A stretch of 64,000 nt of DNA from Clostridium sardiniense (lineage in GTDB: Bacteria > Bacillota > Clostridia > Clostridiales > Clostridiaceae): contig NZ_JAFBDA010000017.1 in the NCBI RefSeq assembly GCF_016907995.1, positions 1 through 64,000 of the forward strand. The letters are read 5' to 3'. Both the position numbers and the translations under genes were made by a program. The notes beneath the pieces are model-generated. The model worked only from the letters and a program-made list of their open reading frames with translations. It had not been told where the DNA came from and searched no databases. Shown one piece after another: positions 40,681 to 48,249 of this stretch; the stretch's first letter is position 1; each line of letters starts with the position of its first letter.

Positions 40681-41175
40681 TTATTCTTTTTTAGTTTCAG
40701 ATTTTTTGCTGTTTTTTCTTGTTTTCTTCTCCTTAGGCTTAAAATCATCTATCTTCAAATTTTTATCAATAACCTTATCATCTATAAGTTTTTTTGTATT
40801 TTTTTCTTGTTTATGATTAACTTCCTTTAGTGTTTCTACAGGAATACTTTCAATATTTTGTTCCTTTTCTTTTTTATTAATTACATCATCTTTTTTCTCT
40901 TCATGTGGATAAAAGGCTAACTCTACCTCCTTAGAACATCTTGGAATAACCTTTGAAGAAACAAGAACACCCTTCTCTATAGCAATTTGCTTTCCAGATG
41001 CAACTGCAGAATTTACTGCTCCAACATCTCCACATACTTTTATTGTCATATATCCAAGCCCCTTTGTATTTTCAATATCTAATATTTTAATATTAGCTGT
41101 TTTAGCCATTGTATCTGCCACTAAAATAGCTGTTGTCAATCCACTTACTTCTATTAATCCTAATGATTCTCCCAT
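40681..41175 (-). CDS. BMC-H shell protein with a long lysine-rich tail
   Basis: The 164-residue protein has an N-terminal BMC domain of about 90 residues (SLGLIEVSGLTTAILVADTM, then CGDVGAVNSAVASG). A highly charged, probably disordered tail of about 70 residues follows, rich in lysine and glutamate. Tails on BMC-H proteins are known (PduK-like) but without this composition as far as I recall. The tail could recruit cargo or link compartments to DNA or each other; that is speculation. Confidence 0.9.
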   Translation of the reverse strand: MGESLGLIEVSGLTTAILVADTMAKTANIKILDIENTKGLGYMTIKVCGDVGAVNSAVASGKQIAIEKGVLVSSKVIPRCSKEVELAFYPHEEKKDDVINKKEKEQNIESIPVETLKEVNHKQEKNTKKLIDDKVIDKNLKIDDFKPKEKKTRKNSKKSETKKE

Positions 41176-41255
41176 CCTGTCACCTCACTTTTACTTTATA
41201 AACTAAAATTTTAAAAAGTAATAATAATTAATTGGTATTAAATGTATTATATAAA

Positions 41256-42011
41256 CTACATTTTTAATATAGAGATATTTAAACTACGTGCCCTATCTTT
41301 AGCTAATTCTGTTATAATATCTCCCTTATTTAAAATTATTTTTCTATCCTGTACATATTTTTCTATATCAATCTCAGTTATGACTTTTTTAGAGCTCTGT
41401 TTATATTTTTCATTTAATTTATCTAATGGTTCATCAATATCTATAGATAAAATCTCTTTATTCATATCAAAAAATTCATCAGATATTTCTATATTAAACT
41501 CTAATAAGGTTCTGTAATAACCTAATATCTTATTTACATAACTTGATGGCTCTTTGCCAGTCATTTTGGCAAGACCCGATCTACATAGAATAGTTCTTTG
41601 CCCTTTTTCCATATTTTTAAATATCCACTTTGCCTCAAATGTATCATCTATACATAATGCTACTTTAGCTACGAGGCTTCTTGGTATTATAGGAAATACA
41701 GTTATATAATCTTCTAAATCATCAAACTTTACATCCTTTTCCTCAATTATGCCTTTGCATACCTGAAATTTTTTTAGATTATTAACATGAATATTATTAG
41801 TTATCCGAGATGGTATAACAGCATAAACATCATATTTATTTATTTTATTTAAGCTTTCAAAAAATCCCCAATACTTACTGTTCCATTCTTCAGTAAAAAT
41901 TACATAAAGCTTCTTCTTAGGAATAGATAAACTTTTCGTAGAGTTTTCTGACTGTATCAATTTTATAGCTTTAATTACTAATTCTCTAATTACCTTATCA
42001 TCTATCTCCAC
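41256..42011 (-). CDS. Microcompartment-associated protein of unknown function
   Basis: The product is 251 residues and starts at GTG after AGGAGGGAT. The first 20 residues (MEIDDKVIRELVIKAIKLIQ) look like an encapsulation helix, as in PduB and PduL of the same operon. The body has an alternating hydrophobic strand pattern suggestive of a Rossmann-like fold (KLYVIFTEEW). It ends in GDIITELAKDRARSL, a tail that resembles several Pdu/Eut accessory proteins. I cannot name the family; predicted lumenal. Confidence 0.8.
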   Translation of the reverse strand: MEIDDKVIRELVIKAIKLIQSENSTKSLSIPKKKLYVIFTEEWNSKYWGFFESLNKINKYDVYAVIPSRITNNIHVNNLKKFQVCKGIIEEKDVKFDDLEDYITVFPIIPRSLVAKVALCIDDTFEAKWIFKNMEKGQRTILCRSGLAKMTGKEPSSYVNKILGYYRTLLEFNIEISDEFFDMNKEILSIDIDEPLDKLNEKYKQSSKKVITEIDIEKYVQDRKIILNKGDIITELAKDRARSLNISILKM

Positions 42012-42145
42012 ATTATCCCTCCTGTTAAATTTTCAATGGGCTAGAACCCCATTAATTATCAAAACCTTAAAACTAACAAAAATAGATTATTAATTGTGAT
42101 TTAAATTAACAGTGTACATCACCCATTGACTGCTTTTAATATTCC

Positions 42146-42424
42146 TTATACAAATTTAGGAAGAATCTTTTCTGTGTCTGTATGTGGACGTGGAATAACA
42201 TGTATAGAAACAACATCTCCAACTTGTTTTGCTGAAGCAGCCCCTGCATCAGTTGCTGCCTTAACTGCGCCAACATCACCTCTTACCATAACTGTAACAA
42301 GACCTGACCCAATCTTCTCATATCCTATTAAATTAACATTTGCTGCCTTAACCATAGCATCTGCCGCCTCTATTGCAGCAACTAACCCTTTAGTTTCAAT
42401 CATTCCTAACGCTTCTGAATTCAT
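42146..42424 (-). CDS. pduA: Major hexameric shell protein (BMC-H, PduA-like)
   Basis: The 92-residue single-BMC-domain protein reads [21 protein letters not shown] and [15 protein letters not shown], close to PduA/EutM. The pore loop region EKIGSG is present. Hexamers tile the facets of the shell. Confidence 0.95.
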   Translation of the reverse strand: MNSEALGMIETKGLVAAIEAADAMVKAANVNLIGYEKIGSGLVTVMVRGDVGAVKAATDAGAASAKQVGDVVSIHVIPRPHTDTEKILPKFV

Positions 42425-42473
42425 ATTAAAAACCTCCTAATTTCTTATAATATTTTCATTTATACTTAAAATT

Positions 42474-43262
42474 CTAAATATAAGGTGTAGTCGTTGACTT
42501 AGGCTCATCACCTAATGCCCCCAATAACTTTGTACCGACTTCAATAGCTGATTTCACAGCTTGTCTAACTGCGCCCGAATCTCCACTAAATGTTAAAATC
42601 ACTTCATTTGAGTGACTAGTCCCACTTCCTGGAGAAGCATAACTAACCACATTAACATTTGCTGCTTTTACAGCACTATCTGCTAATACAGTTCCAATTG
42701 CAGCAGGTCCTGCACAAACCATTCCAAAAGCTTTACCAAGTGGTGTTCCAAAAGCTTTTTCTAAGCAATAGCTTGCTCTAGCTGTATATTGAAATTCTAA
42801 ATGACCTGCATCATTTCCATAGACATCTCCAAAATATTTTTCAACACTTGATAGTGCAATTTCAACTGCACGTCTAGCATCAGATACATCATCAGCACCT
42901 ATATAAATTAAGCTTCCATGACCTGCTCCACCTTTAGTATCTCTAGGTAATTCAACTGATATAATTTCTGTATTTGTAGCTTTAACAGCATCATCAACAG
43001 CCATTATCTGTGGACCTGCTCCAGTTCTAGCGCCAATAATACCAATTGAACGATACTTGCCTAGTTTCATGATTTCTGTTAGCATTGGATCTACACTTGC
43101 AATAACTAGTCCTATTGTATCTCCTATTGCAGTACCTACAAATTCAGTAACCCCTATACTTTGCGTGCATCTCTCTTTACATTCATCTTTTTTATTTTGA
43201 GTTGAAATACCCAATTCATTAGAGACTTGTCTCATTACTTTTTCAATTAATTCTTGATCCAT
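42474..43262 (-). CDS. pduB: Trimeric tandem-domain shell protein (BMC-T, PduB-like)
   Basis: The 262-residue protein has an N-terminal amphipathic helix (MDQELIEKVMRQVSNELG), known in PduB to anchor cargo. Two permuted BMC domains follow, about residues 40-140 and 150-250, containing GARTGAGPQIMAVDDAVK and YASPGSGTSHSNEVILTFSG. It is likely one of the most abundant shell components. Confidence 0.93.
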   Translation of the reverse strand: MDQELIEKVMRQVSNELGISTQNKKDECKERCTQSIGVTEFVGTAIGDTIGLVIASVDPMLTEIMKLGKYRSIGIIGARTGAGPQIMAVDDAVKATNTEIISVELPRDTKGGAGHGSLIYIGADDVSDARRAVEIALSSVEKYFGDVYGNDAGHLEFQYTARASYCLEKAFGTPLGKAFGMVCAGPAAIGTVLADSAVKAANVNVVSYASPGSGTSHSNEVILTFSGDSGAVRQAVKSAIEVGTKLLGALGDEPKSTTTPYI

Positions 43263-43291
43263 TCTAAAACCTCCATTCTAATATCTAATTT

Positions 43292-44212
43292 TTATCCACC
43301 AATAACACATTTAAGCCCTTGTCCTTGAACTATATCCTTTAAACTATCAATTTCATCTTCATTTAATGATTGAAATTCTTTCATAAGATAATTCTTTCCA
43401 AGAAGCTCATATTTATTTTCACCATAAGTATGATATGGTAATAAGTGGACTGTATCTATTCTATTTAAAGTTTTCGCAAACTTACTTATCTCTAAAATAT
43501 TTTCCCGACTAGAATTAAATCTAGGTATTACAGGCACTCTAACAACCATTTTAGTTATTTCAGAAATTCTTTTCGCATTTTTAAGGATAATTTCATTTGA
43601 TACTCCAGTCCCTTCTTTATGAATATCTGAACTTATATTCTTTATATCCATAAGTACTAAATCAACATAAGGAAATACCATATCAATAACCTCCTGTCTT
43701 GCATACCCAGTAGTTTCAATTGCTGTATGCCATCCTTGTGCTTTGCAAGCCTTAAAAATTTCCTTTGCAAATACAGACTGTACTAGTGGCTCTCCTCCTG
43801 ATAAAGTTACCCCTCCCCCTGACCTTCTGTAATTAATTGAATCCTTTTTAAGTTCTTTTATAATTTGTTCAACAGTCATTTTCTTTCCTTTTAAGGTTAA
43901 TGCACTAGCTAAACATACATTTACACATTCACCACAGGCTGTGCAAAGTTCCCTATTAATAAATTCCTTATTATCAGGATTTATAGCACCTCTTTTACAT
44001 GCAGAAATACACTTTCCACAATGAATGCAATTACTTTTTTGATACATTATAGATGGCTTTAGTTCTTGAGACTCAGGATTACTACACCATCTGCATGATA
44101 GAGGACATCCTTTTAAAAAAACTATTGTACGAATTCCTGGCCCATCATGTATAGAATATCTTTGTATATCAAACACAAGTCCCTCCATACCATAATTAAT
44201 AGTATCCATCAT
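43292..44212 (-). CDS. Glycyl-radical enzyme activase (radical SAM)
   Basis: The 306-residue protein has the radical-SAM cluster motif GCPLSCRWCSNPE, followed by an insert with two [4Fe-4S] clusters (CIHCGKCISACKRG and CTACGECVNVC), as in DhaB2/CutD-type activases. It generates the glycyl radical on the dehydratase by hydrogen abstraction with SAM. It follows the dehydratase gene by 64 bases. Confidence 0.95.
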   Translation of the reverse strand: MMDTINYGMEGLVFDIQRYSIHDGPGIRTIVFLKGCPLSCRWCSNPESQELKPSIMYQKSNCIHCGKCISACKRGAINPDNKEFINRELCTACGECVNVCLASALTLKGKKMTVEQIIKELKKDSINYRRSGGGVTLSGGEPLVQSVFAKEIFKACKAQGWHTAIETTGYARQEVIDMVFPYVDLVLMDIKNISSDIHKEGTGVSNEIILKNAKRISEITKMVVRVPVIPRFNSSRENILEISKFAKTLNRIDTVHLLPYHTYGENKYELLGKNYLMKEFQSLNEDEIDSLKDIVQGQGLKCVIGG

Positions 44213-44276
44213 CCATAATTCCCTACCTTCATTTATAATTATTAATTTAGTATGATTATAATCGGAATATTAAAAA

Positions 44277-46820
44277 CTACATTGAATGTTCAGTACGATC
44301 TATAATATTATCTTGTACTTCTTTTGCAAGAACAACGAATTGAGCGCTATAACCAGCAACACGAACAACAAGGTCTTTATACTCTTCTGGATTTTTTTGT
44401 GCATTTATTAAAGTTTGCTTATCTATTACATTAAATTGAACATGCATACCTTTATGGTCAAAATAACTTCTTACTACGGAAGCAAAGTTTTGCAGTCCAT
44501 TATCTCCTGATACAGCAGATGGTAAGAATTTTTGATTATAAAGAGTTCCATTTGATGCTATAAAATGATCTAATTTAGCTACAGAATTTGCTGCAGCAGT
44601 TGGACCATTAACATCTTTACCAGCTCTTGGTGAAACTCCATCTGCAAGTGGTGTCTTAGCTAGTCTACCATCAGGTAGTGCTGAAACATCCTTACCAAAT
44701 AAAACGTTTGCAGAAACTGGATAAACACCTGCTTGGAATTGTCCTCCACGTGGATTAGTATATTTTTCTACTTCAAAGCAATAAATTTGTGCACATTTAC
44801 GAGCAACCATATCCACTTCATCAATATCATTACCAAAAGCCGGTGTATTATCTAAAATCCTTCTTATGTTTTCAAAATCACCTGAAGCTACTGTATTATT
44901 AGATGGTTGTAATTCAGATACAATTTTATTTTGAATGTCTGCAAGATCTATGGAACCTGAATTAATTAATATTTTCTTCACCGCTTCATAAATTTGCATT
45001 TCACTAATTTCTGAGCTACTTGTATTATTACAAGATGCATTATTGCCTTCTGCAGAATGTCCAAAGTTCGCATCTAATGCTTCTTTTAATTGCTTCATAG
45101 AAATTGTATTATCTTCGAATACATGTTTTTGTATTGCATATACTGAATCTCCTGTATCAGCAACACCAAAAGCTTGAGGTCCTGTAAAGTTATAAATTGC
45201 TCCACCCTCTTGAACTGATTTACCTCTTCCTATACAATCATCAACTAAAGCTGATAAGAATGGAAGTGGCGCTCTCTCCGCATGCGCATAATCAACACAA
45301 TTATCTGCTTCAACAAGATATTGCACAAAATATTCCATTTGCTTCTTAAATGCATCATATAATTCTTCTATTGTCTTAAAAGTTGTTACATCTCCTGTAA
45401 CAGGACCTAGTTGCTTTCCATTCACCTTACCATTGTTTAATGTAATCTCTAACACCTTCGCTACATTAAAGAATGCTGCATCATGCCATCCTTCTGTTTT
45501 ATGAGGACATTGAGGTTCAACACAACCAATAATACAATAATTACGAGCATCTCTAAGTGTAAGACCCCTATTAATTAATGCTGGAATTATAACTTCATCA
45601 TTATACATAGCTGGAACACCTAGACCTAATCTTGCAAGCTCACACGCCCTTAATAAAAACTCATCTGGAGTTCCTTGCCATACACGAATTGAGAAAGAAG
45701 GTGCTGGTAGTTTAACATGTGCTGTTGCCTCCATACACATATATGAAACCTCATTTGTAGCATCAATTCCCTCTTCATTTTGTCCTCCAACACAAAGGTT
45801 TTGAAAAACAGCATATCCTGCAAACGCTTGAGCTGACACCTCATCACGTGTCTTATTAATATCATTAAGTTTAACCCAAATACAATCTACTAACTCCTGA
45901 GCGAATTCTTTTGAAATTTTCTTATCATCTCTTAAGTAAGGATACATATATTGGTCAAAACGCCCTGGAGATATTGAGTGTCCACTTGATTCAATTTGAA
46001 CCATTATTTGAACAAACCAGAAAGCTTGACAAGCTTCATAAAAATTAGTAGCCCCATTCTCTGGAACTCTATCACAATTAGCTGCAATTTGTAATAATTC
46101 TTCTTTTCTTATATTATTAGTCTCAACTTCGGCCATAGCTCTTGCTTTATTTGCATATCTATGTGCAAAGTTAATTGCAGCAGTATATGAAATAATTACA
46201 GCATTATAAAATTGTTGTTTCTTTATATAGTCTGGATCTTTCTTATCCATCTTGCTCATAGCTTCAACAACTTCCGCAATAACTCCTTTAAATCCTTTTT
46301 TTAATATCTTCCCATAATCTACGCAAACATGTCCTACTCCACCATAAAAATAATTTCCTACTGTAAAGACTCCATTTGCTATAGAATCCTTCGCTTCTTT
46401 AGACATATAAGAGTCAGCAAGTGAACTTGTAGTTTTGCCTTCCCAATATTTAAAAGCTTCTTCTAATTCTTTTGCTGTTTCCTTTGGAATTTGAAATGGA
46501 TCTGCAATTCTTGTTCCCATAGTCTCAAACTCTTTAGCAACCCAATCATAAGAAAATTCAGGACAAATTTCAGTAGAACGAGGATTTTTAGTTATTGCCC
46601 CTACTATTAACTCATCTTCACGAATAGTTATAGGTAAATTATTAAATATTTTTTCTACAGCCTTAGCACGTCTTAGTATTGGAGATAAACCTTCTGTCTC
46701 TTTATATGATTCTGTTACAAGAACTGCTCTTTCTGATTCAACGTATGGAATTGCATCAACAATCATTTTTTTTAATCTTTTAACTCTTTCAGTTGGTTCT
46801 GAAAAACCTTTGGCTATCAT
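44277..46820 (-). CDS. Glycyl-radical diol dehydratase (B12-independent 1,2-propanediol/glycerol type)
   Basis: The 847-residue enzyme dehydrates a diol to the aldehyde by radical chemistry. Numbering from its ATG, H164 (GVGHVCVDY), H281 (SSGHSIS), C433 and E435 (GCVEPQ) and D447 (GWHD) coincide with the active-site residues of C. butyricum glycerol dehydratase. The glycyl radical is G823 (RVAGYSAQF), 60 beyond G763 of that enzyme. The shift comes from an insert at about 588-648, with linkers rich in N and S around an amphipathic helix (MQIYEAVKKILINSG), probably an internal encapsulation peptide. The residues after GCVEPQ do not match choline lyase CutC. The Pdu-like partners favour 1,2-propanediol, but glycerol is not excluded. 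Confidence 0.9.
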   Translation of the reverse strand: MIAKGFSEPTERVKRLKKMIVDAIPYVESERAVLVTESYKETEGLSPILRRAKAVEKIFNNLPITIREDELIVGAITKNPRSTEICPEFSYDWVAKEFETMGTRIADPFQIPKETAKELEEAFKYWEGKTTSSLADSYMSKEAKDSIANGVFTVGNYFYGGVGHVCVDYGKILKKGFKGVIAEVVEAMSKMDKKDPDYIKKQQFYNAVIISYTAAINFAHRYANKARAMAEVETNNIRKEELLQIAANCDRVPENGATNFYEACQAFWFVQIMVQIESSGHSISPGRFDQYMYPYLRDDKKISKEFAQELVDCIWVKLNDINKTRDEVSAQAFAGYAVFQNLCVGGQNEEGIDATNEVSYMCMEATAHVKLPAPSFSIRVWQGTPDEFLLRACELARLGLGVPAMYNDEVIIPALINRGLTLRDARNYCIIGCVEPQCPHKTEGWHDAAFFNVAKVLEITLNNGKVNGKQLGPVTGDVTTFKTIEELYDAFKKQMEYFVQYLVEADNCVDYAHAERAPLPFLSALVDDCIGRGKSVQEGGAIYNFTGPQAFGVADTGDSVYAIQKHVFEDNTISMKQLKEALDANFGHSAEGNNASCNNTSSSEISEMQIYEAVKKILINSGSIDLADIQNKIVSELQPSNNTVASGDFENIRRILDNTPAFGNDIDEVDMVARKCAQIYCFEVEKYTNPRGGQFQAGVYPVSANVLFGKDVSALPDGRLAKTPLADGVSPRAGKDVNGPTAAANSVAKLDHFIASNGTLYNQKFLPSAVSGDNGLQNFASVVRSYFDHKGMHVQFNVIDKQTLINAQKNPEEYKDLVVRVAGYSAQFVVLAKEVQDNIIDRTEHSM

Positions 46821-46858
46821 TTTTATTCCCCCTTAAGAAATCGTTTAAATTTATTTGC

Positions 46859-46884
46859 TGTAGCTTTATTATAAATTAGCTACA
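46859..46884. promoter_or_regulatory. Inverted repeat ahead of the dehydratase gene
   Basis: TGTAGCT-N12-AGCTACA lies about 40 bases upstream of the start codon. It could be a regulator site or a leader hairpin. A possible minus-strand promoter, TTACTT-17-TATTAT, lies just upstream. Confidence 0.35.
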
Positions 46885-46964
46885 TAAATTTCTTATAATA
46901 CTTTTCAAACTTAATTAAAGTAATATTAAAACCATATCGGGCTGTATATTAAATTGATTTAAAT

Positions 46965-47014
46965 TAAAAAAAGATATAAAAGTAATATTTAAAGTTCAAT
47001 TTACTTTTATATCT
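46965..47014 (-). terminator. Terminator-like hairpin in the leader of the microcompartment operon
   Basis: A perfect 14-bp stem (AGATATAAAAGTAA with its complement, 46972-46985 and 47001-47014) is followed by T7 on the minus strand. No gene on that strand lies upstream within the window gap, so it would end a non-coding transcript or attenuate a long leader. The rest of the 46821-47320 gap is AT-rich with no ORF. Confidence 0.55.
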
Positions 47015-47320
47015 AAAAACTACAACCTAATAACCTTAAAAATATTCTATTTCTACATAAATATTTTCTATATTAAATAGCGTCATTACAAAAGGTAAAA
47101 TTAAAACCTTTATGTTGTCATTTTAATAATTCTTGTAAAATCCAAACTTCATTTAAAATAATAATACTAACCTTAAGTAAATTATTATTACCGTAACTCT
47201 AGTTTTAAATTTACATAATCGCTAATTGTAATTTACAAGTATTGATTGAGATAAGACAATATACTATTTCTATATTATAAATTAATTTTTATTATCATAA
47301 GTTTAATGAGGTGATTAAAA

Positions 47321-47773
47321 ATGATAGATAATGATATAGCCCATAAAATTACAGAAAATATAATAACATCTTTGAAAGATAACACTATTACTTTAAATAA
47401 AGCTAAGGAAATCCTTAATAAAGCTGAGGCTAAGGCTAAAGAAATTAATATCTCCGTAACTATTGCAATAGTTGATGAAGGCGGAAATCTTATTGCTCAA
47501 CATAAAATGGACAATGCTTTGCTAATAAGTATTACTGCCGCTCTAAATAAAGCATATACTGCTATTGCCCTAAAAATGGATACAGAAAAAGTTCATGAGC
47601 TAATACTTCCCAGTGGCCCATTTTATGGTTTAGAAAATATACATCCTGGCAAACTTTGTACTTTGGGTGGTGGAATACCAATAATAAATCATGGCAAATT
47701 CATCGGCGCTATTGGTGTTAGCGGAGGTAGTATAGATGAAGATGTGCTTATAGCTAAAACAGCTTTAAAATAA
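47321..47773 (+). CDS. GlcG/HbpS family protein (PduO C-terminal-like domain)
   Basis: The 150-residue protein follows the DUF336 pattern: LNKAKEILNKAEAKAKEINI, TIAIVDEGGNLIAQHKMD, then GGGIPIINHGKFIGAIGVSGG. The fold is shared by the C-terminal domain of PduO and by heme- or cobamide-binding HbpS. It diverges from the diol dehydratase operon and is often found in pdu-type loci, so a supporting role is likely; the ligand is unknown. Confidence 0.88.
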   Translation: MIDNDIAHKITENIITSLKDNTITLNKAKEILNKAEAKAKEINISVTIAIVDEGGNLIAQHKMDNALLISITAALNKAYTAIALKMDTEKVHELILPSGPFYGLENIHPGKLCTLGGGIPIINHGKFIGAIGVSGGSIDEDVLIAKTALK

Positions 47774-47796
47774 CAAAAATATTTTAATTCTAAAAT

Positions 47797-47862
47797 ATAG
47801 TCTGCTCAATCTTCACTATGATAATTTACCATATAATGGAGTTTGAACAGACTATTTTATTT
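47797..47862 (+). terminator. Probable terminator after the HbpS-like gene
   Basis: ATAGTCTG and CAGACTAT are separated by a 43-base loop that can pair further, and are followed by a T-rich stretch. Confidence 0.45.
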
Positions 47863-48014
47863 TCTGTATTTATATCTATAATCAAGTAACTTATTTAGAC
47901 CTAAAATCAAATAGCTTGATATACTATTTTATAAATATACCATTATGTTTATAAATTCTATGTAAGATTTATGTTCATTCTATGTTAAATAATAATATAA
48001 TGTATTATTATCTA

Positions 48015-48043
48015 TTGACTTTCTAATCTCATAGATATATTCT
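48015..48043 (+). promoter_or_regulatory. Promoter of the manganese-riboswitch transcript
   Basis: TTGACT and TATTCT are separated by 17 bases, about 20 bases upstream of the riboswitch. The remaining 47863-48014 sequence holds nothing recognisable. Confidence 0.6.
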
Positions 48044-48065
48044 TGTATTAACAACTAAATAACTT

Positions 48066-48208
48066 AAGAGGGAGTAGTTTTAAATATAACGTCAACATTC
48101 TCGGCATGATTTCATGTCTGGTGTTATATACCCTAGCGGTTACGAGACTTTTAATATAGATTATGATTTTTTAAATTCGTAGTTTATATTAAGAGTCTTT
48201 TTTTATTA
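48066..48208 (+). promoter_or_regulatory. yybP-ykoY manganese riboswitch
   Basis: The aptamer shows the class hallmarks: GAGGGAGTAG at the start, GTCAACATTC in the first bulge, ACCCTAGCGG and the closing TACGAGACTTT. The 3' strand continues into a long terminator stem (about 48145-48197) ending in T7. Manganese binding should prevent the terminator and turn on the ATPase gene downstream. Confidence 0.88.
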
Positions 48209-48249
48209 AAAAATATAAGATATTAAAGTATGAAAGGGGTCCTATTTAA

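Noticed and set aside
44277..46820. Choline TMA-lyase CutC with CutD, making the locus a choline-utilisation compartment
   Set aside because: The GCVEPQ motif alone suggested CutC, but the residues after it and the histidines at 164 and 281 match diol/glycerol dehydratase in exact position, and the partners are Pdu-like.
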